Assembly (NCBI RefSeq): GCF_010389155.1
Contig: NC_057764.1
Coordinates: 40,184,275-40,248,274, forward strand
DNA: 64,000 bases
DNA from: Erigeron canadensis
Taxonomy: Eukaryota > Streptophyta > Magnoliopsida > Asterales > Asteraceae
Direction of reading: 5' to 3'
This document shows positions 1 to 11,225 of the stretch, in pieces. A model generated the notes under the pieces. That model did no database searches. It worked only from the letters and a program-made list of their open reading frames with translations, and was not told the origin of the DNA. A program made the translations under genes and the position numbers. Position 1 is the first letter of the stretch. Every line of letters starts with the position of its first letter.

Positions 1-926
1 CCTCCCAAATAATACGTTCAGTTTCTATGTATACAAATCTTTCAAGGCACATTAGAGGAGCTCAAATCTCATTCATTTGTAATGTTATGTGAAAAGGTAA
101 AACATTAATTCCTGTACCTAAGTTTTTCCAAAAATTACCTCATAATTCATGTTAACATTTTAAAAGTTCTTTAAACTCCGTAATAAATTATAGCAGTGTA
201 TTTTACAGTATATCATAGCAATATTACATTTTCATTTATACAAAGTTACAAATAATCAAAAATGTTTCAAATGTCAACTGCTGGCTAGTATTAAGTTGTA
301 CACGAGCTACTTTTGGAAGTTAACAGCAAGATCACAACCACAAAAACTTGGATTGGAACTCTTGGAGTACGTTTAATTTGTAACCACTGTTTTTGTATTG
401 TTATTACTAATCATTCCTAAGGTGGAAAACAAAGGAGAGGAGAGGAGAAATATATAAGATGCATTAGGGGAAGTTTAGTTATTTTTTGTCTCAAAAGTTT
501 TACTCTCATTTTTCAAGGTAATTAGGAAGGAAAACTTATCTTCCTTCTCTTTTCTTTTTCACCCTTAAGCTAACTAAACAATAAAAGCACCCTTTGCCGT
601 AGTATTAAGTTGTCCAAATTAATTTAATATAAGTTGTCCAAATTAATTTAATATACTATTTATTAGAGTGGGATGAATTTACTACAAGGTTCCTAGATGA
701 AATGTCGAACACGGCAATCTAGTTGAATTAAAAGTAATGCCTGCGTTCAAAATCTTGGTTGTAGGCTGACCAACGACTCAAAGCTATTCAATAGTATATT
801 TACATGAAATTATCATATACGAGTAAGTTTTTCTTTAGTGCATAATGTTTAATTACTTTAGGTATTTTTCAAACTTTTGTTTAAAAAAAATTAAAGTAGA
901 GATTAGTTAAAGTTTGTTACGTCGAT
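1..926. other. Intergenic, no gene seen
   Basis: AT-rich sequence with no convincing open frame or RNA gene. The only structure seen is a perfect 24-bp tandem duplication at 607-630 and 631-654 (unit starts AAGTTGTCC). Confidence 0.6.
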
Positions 927-1110
927 TTTTTTTTTGTAAAGTTAGTTTCGATCCAGACGTGCTAGAGGCAATTTTAAACAAAAAATCGCTTGACCTCTAA
1001 CCCCCTCCTCATGGAAAATACCTTGAGATGAGAAACTCAAGACTCGAACCCGAGACTTTAAGAAAAACTCACCTCCGGGATCCACATAGTGGATTATATT
1101 TTTATTTTTT
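927..1110 (-). mobile_element. SINE-like copy, minus strand
   Basis: Read on the minus strand, this has a tRNA-promoter B-box-like motif (GGGTTCGAGTC, near 1045) and ends in an A-run that appears as a T-run at 927-937 on the plus strand. The end before the A-run resembles the ends of the copies at 1507-1760 and 11226-11570. The family was not identified and no target duplication was found, so SINE is an inference from the B box plus the tail. Confidence 0.4.
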
Positions 1111-1506
1111 TTGCTAGTAAATATGATTATATGCAACTTTAGTTGTGAAAGACTGACAATCCGATAAATTACTTTACTTGTATATATTAATTGATCGTGT
1201 CAGATAAATAAAAACACGTATCTATCAAACTATCGTATAAAAGTAAAAAAGGTATATTTTATTATATAAATATAAATTTGATTAACACGTTCTATTCATA
1301 GTCAAGTAATATGACTTGAGGAATAAGAAAAACGACTGACAAAGGTTCCATCCCAATAATTTTGTGCGCTTTTCCTAGAAGCATCCTAAAATTAGTTTTT
1401 TGGAGAAACCCAAATCAACTAATTAAATTCAATCTTGAAAAAAAAATTCAAGCATTTCAAAATAAAAAAGCAAACAAAGAAAGAAAAATACATGTGAATG
1501 ATTTTT

Positions 1507-1760
1507 ATTTTTTTTTTGTTAAAGATGAACTTCGTTTGAAACTTTGTATCGCGATTCGACAACATAAAGTCTAACATACGTCGTCTTAACCGGGTTCGCA
1601 CTAAAGAACTCCCTCGAAATAGAAACTCTTATTTCAAATACTTGATGGGGAGGAAAAACTCCCTACTAATCCGTCAAAAAATATAACGATTAAGAGGGGT
1701 AACACTTGACTCCTCTATTGTGACCGGCCTAAGATGGCCAATAAAATTAAGACTCATGGC
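1507..1760 (-). mobile_element. SINE-like copy, minus strand, probably truncated
   Basis: Clearly homologous to 11240-11470: both share the blocks around GTCTAAC, TTAACCG, TTTCAAATAC/TTTAAATACCCGATGGGG and the run of short spaced words between them. A T-run at 1507-1517 fits the A-tail of a minus-strand retroposon. The 927-1110 copy lies close by. The region does not code; open frames across it are chance. Confidence 0.4.
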
Positions 1761-1929
1761 GCATTGTTTTTGGAACATTAATTTACTAAAAATAGCAATA
1801 TTTTCTAAACAAAAAATGTTACAAACCTTTTGACTTTCTATAGTAATACTCGTTAGTTCCAACTAAACAAGCAAATAAATACATTTCAATAATGCACACC
1901 TAGCCCACAACACGACCCACATAACATAC

Positions 1930-2354
1930 ATAACCAAGTCAATCATCGGGTATATATATATACATATATAGAATTCAAGCAGCCCATATCATATGCATGA
2001 CCTTCTTAATCACCATTAAAGTCCTGCAATAATATATATCTGTCTCTACCGTAGACTTTTTTTCTTTTTTCAGAAAACAAACAACAACAGCCCATAATTT
2101 GATTCGAAGTACAAAGGTATCAGTAAACTCTTTCCCCTGTTTTATTTATGTACAGTATATATAAGTATATGTATATACATGAATATATGATCACATGTAT
2201 ATAAGTTGTGTTTATATAATTTTATGTTTTGTGTATGTTTAATGTTATTTATTACTGTAAAATATAGTCACATAGAATTTGCTGATACTATTTGATTTTG
2301 ATGATTTTGTCACAAAGTTGAAAGATTTTGTGCTGATCAAGAAAAATCGTCATC
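1930..2354 (+). promoter_or_regulatory. Upstream region and 5' leader of the SCAB-like gene
   Basis: TATA-like tracts lie at about 1950-1970 and 2030-2040, followed by a CAA-rich leader (about 2075-2115). An intron in the 5' untranslated region is possible: CAAAG|GTATCAG at about 2116 looks like a donor, and an AG just before the start region could be the acceptor. The ATG at 2355 has G at +4. All of this is inference from local sequence. Confidence 0.35.
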
Positions 2355-3833
2355 ATGGGAGAAAATAATGACTTTAATTTTAGAGGGAATTTATTAAATA
2401 CTTTCTCTGCATTGACTATAAATGGAAGTCATCAAAATGAAACCAATTTGGGTGAACAAGAACAACAAGATGTTCTTGTTGAACAACAAGAACAAGAAAT
2501 TATGGAATTAAGGAGACATTTAGCCGAATATGCGGCCAAAGAAGCACAAATTAAACATGAAAAACAGGTTCTTGAAAATCGCATTGCTTCGATATACAAG
2601 GGTTTTGATCAGCAACAACGTGATCTTGTTGAAGCTACTGCGAAAGCGATATCTTATAGACAAGGTATAGTTGAAGAGAATATAAGACTTGAGTATGCTT
2701 TACAAGTGGCTCAGGAAGAAAGGTCTATATTTATTTCAAACTTAGTACCTCTTCTTTCGGATGTATCTCTTCGTCCTAATGATCTTGACGCGTATTCGAT
2801 TGTTAGTAGTTTAAGGATTTTGTTTAAGCATAGCAAGGAAAGACTTGTGATTGCAGAAGAAAAATTAAGAGATTTGAAATATCAGCCTTTAAGTTTGCAG
2901 TCTCAAAACAAAGAGCTCTCTTTAAAAGAGGAAAATTGGGTACACCCGATGTTTTCTCCATCACCAGAAACAAGTAATTATACGGGTGTGGAGAGACAAA
3001 CAAATGGAGATGAAATGGTGAATTCTCATTATTTACCATCGATTCTTGAAGAACCTTCAACTTCCTCACAAGTTGAAGCTGATGAGGATGATGATTTGGA
3101 AGATGACAATGTTAGTGATGAATATGATGATGAGGATGTGAATAGACCACTTCCTACAATAGAGGGTTTGCAGATTTTGGGGGAAGCTTTTCCGGGCCAT
3201 GAAATTCAAGCAAGTGGGTACTCAAGAAATGGGACGACACATTGTGGGTTTGAATGGGTTCGTCATTTGCAAGATGGGTCAGTTAATTATATAGAAGGTG
3301 CAAAACAACCCATGTATACCGTTACAGCAGATGATGTAGATAGTTATCTAGCTGTGGAAGTTCAACCCCTTGATGACAGACAAAGAAAAGGCGAACTAGT
3401 AACGTGCTTTGCAAATGCCAACAAGAAAATCACTTGTCATCCTGATATGGTTCGTGAAATTGAGAATACATTAAGAGTAGGCCATGTGAGTTTTCGGTTG
3501 TTAGTTTGGAACGGGCCTCTTGACACTTGGGAACCAGCAAATTTGGAGATCAAGAAAAGTACTTACAGCATTAAGCTTGACGGTCCCAATAATGGCGTTG
3601 TTGTTGATAGTAAGTATACTCCAACTACACTTATTAGTCTACCAGCTGAAATACCATTAGAGTTCTCAATACTTGGCCCTGGGGGAGTTGAGCATTACTT
3701 GCGTGCAGATGAAAATTCAGCGGATATCAGCTGCTCGAGAGATACAATTGTTTTAACATTGAGATTATTTGTCAAACGGGCCGCTGATAAGAAGCTTGGG
3801 AAGAAGAAAAGAAGGGTTTTGTTTTTCAAGTAA
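2355..3833 (+). CDS. SCAB-related coiled-coil / Ig-PH-like protein
   Basis: An intronless frame of 492 residues. Heptad-like, Glu/Gln-rich helices cover residues about 37-125 and 158-192, and a serine-rich linker leads to an acidic block (241-262). A compact C-terminal domain follows at about 266-475: GLQILGEAFPG, then the FEWVRHL..GS..YIEGA core, TADDVDSYLAVEV, and a strand-rich part ending SRDTIVLTLRLF. The protein ends in a basic tail (KKLGKKKRRVLFFK). This domain order and these motifs match the plant stomatal closure-related actin-binding (SCAB) family and its uncharacterised relatives, whose C-terminus is a fused Ig-PH fold. The exact clade is less sure, because the tail and lack of introns point to the uncharacterised relatives more than to SCAB1 itself. 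Actin binding is therefore an inference from the family. An AATAAA lies at 3956-3961. Confidence 0.75.
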   Translation: MGENNDFNFRGNLLNTFSALTINGSHQNETNLGEQEQQDVLVEQQEQEIMELRRHLAEYAAKEAQIKHEKQVLENRIASIYKGFDQQQRDLVEATAKAISYRQGIVEENIRLEYALQVAQEERSIFISNLVPLLSDVSLRPNDLDAYSIVSSLRILFKHSKERLVIAEEKLRDLKYQPLSLQSQNKELSLKEENWVHPMFSPSPETSNYTGVERQTNGDEMVNSHYLPSILEEPSTSSQVEADEDDDLEDDNVSDEYDDEDVNRPLPTIEGLQILGEAFPGHEIQASGYSRNGTTHCGFEWVRHLQDGSVNYIEGAKQPMYTVTADDVDSYLAVEVQPLDDRQRKGELVTCFANANKKITCHPDMVREIENTLRVGHVSFRLLVWNGPLDTWEPANLEIKKSTYSIKLDGPNNGVVVDSKYTPTTLISLPAEIPLEFSILGPGGVEHYLRADENSADISCSRDTIVLTLRLFVKRAADKKLGKKKRRVLFFK

Positions 3834-3955
3834 TTAATCTCTTGTTGTACCATTTTATTAGGCTTAAGTTGAGTACTGAATGTTGAGTGTGAAATGGAGT
3901 TAGTTTTGGTTTTTGCCTTATAATAATTCATGTCAACAATACATCTTTTGTACAT

Positions 3956-3961
3956 AATAAA
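3956..3961 (+). terminator. Poly(A) signal of the SCAB-like gene
   Basis: AATAAA, 123 bp after the stop codon at 3833. It is the first canonical signal downstream. Confidence 0.5.
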
Positions 3962-4260
3962 TTGAACTATGCCCAAGATTCTGTGAGTTTCCTTACAGGC
4001 ATACTACCTGGTGGAGCTTAGTTCTACAAGATCTTAGCAACTCCGTATCCTTTTTGTGATGTTAATTAGCATGGGTAGTCTTAATTGGTGATAGTTGACA
4101 TACAATTATATTGGATAGGGATATTCTCAATAAACAAAAACCAGGAAAATTGGAGAATGGTCTTAAACTATTACTCGTATTACTGTAATTAACATAGTAA
4201 AAGATATGACTCCACTTAGTTACTTGTTTAATTCTGGCCAAGCTTTTATTCTACTCCAAT

Positions 4261-4953
4261 TCAAAATGGCTCACTTGAAGAAGAACTGCGAGGCCGCTTG
4301 GGAACAGATCCTCTTTCCGGCATTTTAGCAACCTTAGCTCTTGTAACTATGAATGTAGTTAATTACAAGGTGCAAAGTAGACATCAGCAACACAATAATA
4401 CAACGATTAGCCAAGAGAGGATTGAACAACTAGAGTAGCTAGACATCATTTTTACCAGTTGTAGCTGATGAATCTGCAGCAGTCCTGTTGGAACTTTTGA
4501 CCATAGCTTCTTCACTTGACACACTAATTAAGATTGTTGTTGGGAACCAAACATTCAGCAGCTTTAATTTGTACCAATCAATCATTACATTATTACGACA
4601 AAACCATAGTAAAACTTTACACCTATTCACTTCACTTATTAATAAGTTGACTTAAGTCAGTCAGCCTATACTTGCGGAAGTGCAATTTGTCAAACGGGCC
4701 GGGTTGGCAACTCGTACAATTAGTTTAAAGAACAGCAGTAATCTTACATACATTCTAAATGAATAGGTTATAGGTTAATTGCATTGAATAAATAAGAATC
4801 ATATGATCATACCAGGTGTACGTTTGAAATCGGCCACATTTGAATTCCTCTCATTGGCATGACATTGCTCTGCGATCGTATTGCGATGATAATAATATCT
4901 ATAGAGAAGGTAGTCTTCATTGAGAATGTGTTCCGGTGATGGGAATGGGATAC
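4261..4953 (-). pseudogene. Possible 3' exons of an unrecognised minus-strand gene or relic
   Basis: Three minus-strand blocks look exon-like. 4813-4953 follows a TTTGTAG acceptor and can be read as IPFPSPEHILNEDYLLYRYY and onward. 4456-4523 reads VSSEEAMVKSSNRTAADSS. 4261-4337 reads AKVAKMPERGSVPKRPRSSS to a stop. The last two join in frame with plausible GT-AG ends. The first does not join the second in a consistent phase, which suggests a missing exon, a wrong junction or decay. I do not recognise the protein, and chance is possible. Confidence 0.25.
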
Positions 4954-5587
4954 CTACAAATCATTCACACATCAAAAGGCTTTTTCAATTTTCCAATTTC
5001 TTGTACAAGGCTAATGGTGTGTTAACATGATGACTACACTGGTTACAATAATGTGCTAATTAATAATGCAATTGAACAAATTAACCAAAACTAAAAATTT
5101 ACCCATGCAATGTGTAGTGGTTGATGTTTTTTCCAATAACTTAAATTACCGTGTATATAAATTTCGTAGACTTCGTTCAATATATGCATCAAAAAAGTGA
5201 TGCTGATCGGTAGCCCCACTGCCAGTTTTAGATTTTCCAACACAGCGGTGTACAAAAAAAGTTTTTCTTATTATTTCTAGAATATTAAAAAATTTGAATA
5301 ATTATGGAAATTAATATATAGATAATATAAATATTAAGTAGTAGAAAGAAAATAAAATTTGTAAATTAAGAAGATGCCAAATGAATTATAAGGGGTTGTT
5401 TGGTTCACAGAATGTTTTTTAAAGTAATTGGAATTTGTTAAAGGAATTAGAATTTAAAGGAATTGGAATCTAAAAGTTTATATATTTATCATGTGTTTGG
5501 TTTGCAGAATTCAATGGAATTCAGTTAAGAGAATTCAAATATAAACTATACAAAATGACTAAACTAACCTTTCCTAGATTTTTATAA

Positions 5588-5911
5588 GGGTTTAGTGCGC
5601 CGGAATGAAACAAACTATGCCTAAAAAGTTATAGTGTGCATGAACTAACATTTTTGTTTATTGTATGCATAAACTTAGTAAAAAAGTTTAAATCATGCAA
5701 TGTGTATACGTGGCAGCCCATATGAGCTGCCACGTGTAAAAAAAAAAAAATTTTTTGAACAAGCCACGTATAAGGTTTTGATTGGTCGGTTACAAAAAGT
5801 TATATGATATAAACATTTTTAGTAAAGTTATGCATACAATAAATAAAAACGTTAGTTAGTGCACACTATAACTTTTTGGGCATAGTTAGTTCATTCCGTC
5901 GTACTAAACCC
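5588..5911. mobile_element. Nested Mutator-type MITE
   Basis: Inverted ends GGGTTTAGTGCGCCGGAATG / CATTCCGTCGTACTAAACCC continue inward as long arms (TTATAGTGTGCA..., ...TGCACACTATAA). A perfect 9-bp target duplication TTTTTATAA lies at 5579-5587 and 5912-5920. A 9-bp duplication with long terminal inverted repeats is the mark of Mutator-like elements. There is no coding capacity. Confidence 0.85.
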
Positions 5912-5993
5912 TTTTTATAATTTCTTTTTCATTATTAATCACTTATATTATTATACTCTTGATAATGAACAAAATAACAGTTATTATTAATAA

Positions 5994-6016
5994 ATAATAA
6001 TAATAATAATAATAAT
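5994..6016. repeat. (TAA)n microsatellite
   Basis: Uninterrupted TAA units; similar degenerate AAT-rich sequence extends to about 6080. Confidence 0.85.
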
Positions 6017-6686
6017 GAAAGCGATTATAAATAATAATAAACAAAAAAAATAAAATAATAATAACAATAATAAAAAACAAATAGATGATATATCTGACAA
6101 CATACATAAACACCCACCACACAAATCTTTTCATATGAACTCCACTCCATCCTCAAATCACGATCGACGGCAATTTTTTCTTCTGTATTCTATCATTCAA
6201 CTTTATTTATCTTTTACCAATATTCATATAGATCTAATAATGATATATTATATACACATATGAATATATCTATTACTGTAATATTCCAGCGACATGTAGC
6301 AAAAGACATCAATGGCAGATGATGACGGCTGTCAGAATCCGGCAGCCGACAATAGTAGAACAAAATGGATGGTGATGATTGAGTAAAAGCGGCAACAAGC
6401 ATCAGCCGAAATAAAAGAAGTTCTTTGTTTTGGTGTTTAGTTATGAAAGGGTAATTTGGTAAAAAGAATGAATTTCATGGAATGTTTCAACTTTCTATCA
6501 AGTTAGTGATGGAATTATAGATTCTTTATTTCAAGGAATTCAAAGGAAAGTTATGAATTTCAATTCCATTAGTTTACCAATCAAACACCCTCATGAATGG
6601 AATTCAACATTTCAATTCAAAGGAATTTCTAGGAATTTCATGAACCAAACACCCCTTAAGGATGGTGGCAGTGGGCCTGATATGGG

Positions 6687-7344
6687 CAGGGGCGGTTCTC
6701 TTCGGTGACCTGTGTCACCGCCGTTTTTCTGTTTAGTAGTATTAATATATTTGTATTTCGTTCATAAAAATTTATATCTATTAAGTGGCTCCCAGTGATT
6801 ATTTTTTTAAAAACTTTTGATATGTTTAATAAATTTAATAGTTCAATAAAATTTAAATTTTTAATTTTTATAACCCACAATTTACTTAGCTCATTCATAA
6901 TTCAATGTTTTAACATACAATTCACAATTCATGTAACAAGGTTTTTCTTTCTTTTTTGAGTTTTAGGCTCCAGCAAAATAAAATAAAATATGATACCACC
7001 ATGAGTGCACCACTGACTTCCTAGCTCCGTGTCATAGCATGTCTCCACCAACTGCCAATTGCTGGATTATATTCATTTTTTATGTCAAGTTAACTTCTTA
7101 TACATCAAATTGCTGAAAACATTGATATACGCCTTTTCTCTTGTATTTTCATAAATATTTGTAGTTTTTTTATTGATTAGAATCTATGTTTTGTTATTTG
7201 AATAAAAAACTTAGATCATTAGTGTTATTTTTTTTTTACTAGACCCAATTTAATGAATCCCATAATATAATAGCCAGAGCATAAAGATGACAAAAATAAA
7301 AAAAAATCGGCCCCCACCACTAAAACTTCCAAGATCCGCCACTA
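6687..7344. mobile_element. Non-autonomous hAT element
   Basis: Ends are CAGGGGCGG on the left and CCGCCACTA on the right (imperfect inverted repeat), with a perfect 8-bp target duplication GATATGGG at 6679-6686 and 7345-7352. An 8-bp duplication and CA-GG-type ends fit the hAT superfamily. No transposase is seen. Confidence 0.75.
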
Positions 7345-7459
7345 GATATGGGTACGACATCAACCCATACGTCATGACAACAAAGCCGCCACTCGCAATA
7401 TCAGGCACGGAACTTTGCGGTTTGTGATATCATGTACTAAACATGAATATTTATATATA

Positions 7460-7753
7460 GGGGTGAGTTAATTTAGATACATCTTAAATTAGTGACCATT
7501 AAGGACATGTAACTTACACATGTGTAAGTCGTGGTGGCGGTGATAGCTGTCGCTGGAGGATCATGGTGGTAGTCGAAGATGATGGTGATGGTGGTTGTAT
7601 AACTTACACATGTGTAAGTTGTGGTGGCGTTGGTCACCGTCGTCGGAGGATCATGGTGGTGGTCGGAGATGATGGTGGTGGTGGTCGGAGATGATGAAAA
7701 ATGAATGATTGAGAAGTGTCCCTAATTTAAAAGTGTCCCTAAATAAACTTTTC
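7460..7753. mobile_element. (TA)n-flanked inverted-repeat element a
   Basis: Bounded by TA repeats at 7451-7459 and about 7754-7768. The ends are loosely inverted (GGGTGAGTTAATTTAGATAC... against ...AAATAAAC). The centre holds two tandem 90-bp units, each starting with the palindrome AACTTACACATGTGTAAGT (7511 and 7601). It resembles Micron-type elements that sit inside TA microsatellites. Confidence 0.5.
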
Positions 7754-7768
7754 TATATATATATATAG

Positions 7769-8211
7769 TGAAGGGATCAAGTGAGAACCAACATATATGG
7801 TGAGATTCGTGAGAACCATTGAAAAATCATCTCTAAGGGTTTTGCCCTTAGCATCAAGGGTCAAGCCTGTACCGTAACAACCGTCACCATCTCTTGGATC
7901 GCCGCCCATCAAATCCATATCATTCCCATATGCGTCCGGTGACAACCCCTTTAGAACGGATGTAGGGCAACGCCCGTACCGTATCCATACGTTTTCTTAA
8001 CACGTAACACATATGATTTTTTAAAAAAATATTTTTTTTTATTTTTTTGGAATGGGTTTTTGTTAAAAGAAAATAAAAAACAAAAAAAAAAAAATTTCAA
8101 AAATTGAAAAATTAAAATTAAAAAAATAAAAACCACACAAAAAAGGAGAAAAGATGAGGAAAACCAATGGTTCTCATAGTTCTCACCATATATGTTGGTT
8201 CTCACGTTAAC

Positions 8212-8218
<7 letters not shown>
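7769..8218. mobile_element. (TA)n-flanked inverted-repeat element b
   Basis: The arms GAGAACCAACATATATGGTG (from about 7784) and CACCATATATGTTGGTTCTC (about 8184-8203) are inverted repeats, and the outer sequence is bounded by TA runs at 7754-7768 and 8219-8252. There is no target duplication other than TA and no coding frame. Confidence 0.65.

Positions 8219-8252
<34 letters not shown>
8219..8252. repeat. (TA)n microsatellite
   Basis: About 17 TA units at the right edge of element b. Confidence 0.9.
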
Positions 8253-8255
<3 letters not shown>

Positions 8256-8400
8256 GATAAATCCTCAATAAATTCTCCTAACCAAATAGCCTAATAATTC
8301 TCCTAATACATTAAGAAGGTGACATGTGGTATCCACTAATTCACTTTCCTAATCTTGCATATGATTTTTTCACATGTCATCATCTCATAGTCAATAGAGA
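8253..8400. mobile_element. Partial MITE, same family as 12752-13118
   Basis: The sequence from AAATGATAAATCCTC through GGTGACATGTGGTATCCACT to TTTTTTCACATGTCAT matches the reverse complement of the MITE at 12938-13118 in order. The last 45 bp or so of the family are missing here. Confidence 0.6.
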
Positions 8401-8920
8401 GAGAGAGAGAAAAAGAACGTAAGTAAGAGACAGTGAGGATAAAAGAAAGAGTATGATTGGAGGAAAATAAGAATGGTTGATGAATCATAAGTTCAAATAC
8501 AAACCAATTGACGACTGTATACTAAAGGGATATAGTTTTGACTAATGCCTACGAAAATTATCTACTCACAACTTAAAGGTCTATATTAAAGCGACATACT
8601 TTTGACTATACGTAAATTATCTCTAAGTTTGTTTTGGGTCAATAAAACAACTTCATAAACCTCTTTGAGAAATAAAAATCACATCAAACCCCGTACAATA
8701 AACGCAACCATGATTATATATGTATCAAACATAACTTAGAGATAAAAACTGTGATTTAAGTAGTAGTTAAAGTTAAGATGAATAAAATTGTGATCGAGGT
8801 CAATAAAAAGAAGACACTAGGTGCAAATGAACTATTTTTTTATAAAAGCTAAGAAAGAAAAGGTTTAACCAAAAAGGATGAGAAAGACCAATAACAAAAA
8901 TGAAATACTTGATAATTCAA

Positions 8921-8954
8921 GTAAATCCCGAGCTACGCACGGGTATTGTTCTAG
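8921..8954 (+). mobile_element. Helitron 3' terminus
   Basis: CCCG and CGGG (8927-8930, 8940-8943) can form a short stem. It is followed by TATTGTT and CTAG (8951-8954), then T, which is the hairpin plus CTRR|T layout of Helitron 3' ends. I could not place the 5' end of this copy. Confidence 0.6.
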
Positions 8955-9179
8955 TTATATGGATTGGTGATTTATGCTGTAAATTATTTTATTGAGTGTA
9001 CTGGATAGTTATACTTAATGAATTAAGTGAAGGGTAAATTGGATAGATGTCCTTGTATTATTTCATTAAGGAGTATAAATATATTTTAAAAAGATTAAAT
9101 CAAAACGACACATGACTTTGTATAGCTTGCGCCACATACTTTAAAACTCCTTCAATCCTGTTTTAATATATTGGTGATA

Positions 9180-9480
9180 GAATATTATATATCGTCTATG
9201 TATGTATGTATTACATGTACACATATATGTAGGTATATATATGTGACATACTGTATGTAAGTACTCTACATATATATAAGTATGTATGAAATGTAGGTAT
9301 GTCGTGTGTACTCACAATATATATACTCATATATGACATGTATGTGTTTTATGGATAGATGTGCAGTTTTAAAAACATTCATATACACATATACATATAT
9401 CATACGTACATACATATATACACGACACATATAAAATGTAGTATATGTATGTACGGGTATGTTTAGGAATTACATATATG
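9180..9480. repeat. Low-complexity TATG/TACA region
   Basis: Interrupted TATG, TATA and TACA words on both strands. No unit is conserved long enough to define a satellite. Confidence 0.6.
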
Positions 9481-9500
9481 TACTTGTACATCCATACATA

Positions 9501-10286
9501 CACTATATACACACAAAAAAATGACAATTGTATGAATTTGTCACAATTTTTCAAGGATTTCCCACGGAATAACATAATCTGTGGGAAATTTGTGAGAAAT
9601 TCGTGGAAAACTTTCCCACGAATTACCTACGAATTTTCTAAAATATTTTTTGAAAAATGTTTCCCATGAAATTCCTACGGATTTTCCACCGTCTTTTATA
9701 ATCTGTGGGAAATTTGTGGGAAATATTTCCCACGGATTACCCGCGAACTATCCTAGAAAATTTTGTCAAAAAATTCCCTAAGGAATTCCCACAAATTATC
9801 CGTGGGAAAATAATTCCTACGGATTCCTTAAACATATTTTTGAAAAATATTTTTTCACAGATTTCTCACGGTTAGGATATATCCATGGGTAAATTCTTCC
9901 CACGGATTTCCCGCGAATATGAAAAACATTTTTCCTAAATAATTTCCCACAGATTTTCCACGACAATTATCTATTTGTGGGTAATCTGTAGGTAATGTGT
10001 GGGAAATATTTTCCCACGGATTAACCGCGGAAGTTAAAAAAAAATTATTAAGTGAAAGTTCCGACGACTTCTTATTCGTGGGAAATATTTGAAATACTTT
10101 ATTACTTTCCTTGGATTTCCCACGGATATATTTTTGGTGGGTATTCTGTGGGAAATTCGTGAAAAAATATAAATATAATATGATTATATAAATTTAACTC
10201 TATTTCGTGGGTAATCCGTAAGAAATTTTTCCGCGGATTTTCTGCCGTGGGAAATTCTGTGGGTATACACAACTTTTCTAGTAGTG
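9501..10286. mobile_element. CACTA (En/Spm) element relict with subterminal repeats
   Basis: The right end is TTTTCTAGTAGTG (10274-10286), the reverse complement of the common plant CACTA terminus CACTACTAGAAAA. Inside lie about 700 bp of degenerate repeats on both strands built from TTTCCCACGGATT and GTGGGAAAT words, as expected of CACTA subterminal transposase-binding repeats. CACTA also occurs at 9501, but the sequence after it does not match the right end and no 3-bp duplication is evident, so the left end is uncertain. No transposase is present. Confidence 0.65.
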
Positions 10287-10289
10287 TCT

Positions 10290-11225
10290 TTTGTAGCTCT
10301 TGATTTCGGTTTGTATATTATAACCACCGGGAGTATCTTTATGGCCATGATAACTCTTGGATGAAGATGTAGTAGAACCGAACCTCATTTGAGAAAAGAT
10401 GAAAACAATCACCCAGTGGGAGTTATAGAGGGTACGTGTCAATTTGTGTGGCCGTGTGACTGTGTGTGTTCGTATGAAAACATGTATATCGTGTATTGTT
10501 ATATATCATACCAGTGTGGCAGTGTGAGAACCATATGCCTTGCCGTCCTGCATCTAGCATTCTAGCCCCATCTTGTTCCAAAAGAAAACAGCCTTTCATT
10601 AAAAACAAAGTTCCTTGGAAGTCTACAAGCCCAATTTCCAGTTTAAACCCCGAACCGATCAACCATATATGTAGATATGTTTTTGCAAGTACTGTGTATA
10701 TGCTCTTTTCTTTCCTCTCCTTGGTTGGCAATCACTGCAATGAATTTCGCGCATTTTGCTTCCCTCTTTGTGTTTTAAGCCTCAAATTCCTTCCGATCAT
10801 CCAGATATCATTCTTCAGAACTCATATATGAATATAAATGTTGCAAAGTGTTAAGAGTAGTGAATGATGGGAAAAAGAAAACGGAGTAATGGTAATGGAC
10901 ATATGTTAAGTTATATTTTAAGTTATTGGCTAGACACAAAGACACCTCTTATAATTAAGTGACCTCAACTCACAACACAAACAACAATAGTTGTATTCAA
11001 TCTTGACAATAATTGAGATAGGATGTAAATAGTAATTTCTTTACTTAAAAATTCTTGTTTCCATAAAAGCATCCATCCAAAATGTAACACTTAATACTTG
11101 TAACACTTAATACTCGTAACAAACACGTAAATGCGTAATACTCGTAACAAACAAGTATATGCGTGTAGTGAGTAACCATACATATATATCAAATATCTTA
11201 AAACATATTTATAAGTTGAATATTT
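10290..11225. other. Intergenic, nothing firm
   Basis: Overlapping open frames on both strands at about 10423-10831 have no recognised domain. A minus-strand stretch around 10500-10680 (KLEIGLVDFQGTLFLMKGCF...) is somewhat protein-like and ends near a GTATGA donor-like site, but I do not recognise it and treat it as unproven. Confidence 0.4.

Larger units (their letters stand above)
5392..6655. mobile_element. Harbinger-like TIR element
   Basis: The termini are inverted: GGGGTTGTTTGGTTCA on the left and TGAACCAAACACCCC on the right. Further imperfect inverted homology of GGAATT-rich sequence runs inward on both sides. The flanking 3 bp are TAA and TTA, close to the TWA duplication of PIF/Harbinger elements but not identical. 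No transposase frame is visible, so it is non-autonomous. It contains a second, nested element (5588-5911) and a (TAA)n microsatellite (about 5994-6016). Confidence 0.6.

Noticed and set aside
10423..10831. Overlapping frames of 102 and 111 codons on opposite strands
   Set aside because: Neither has a recognisable domain. The minus frame has a slightly protein-like patch, but I cannot support a gene.
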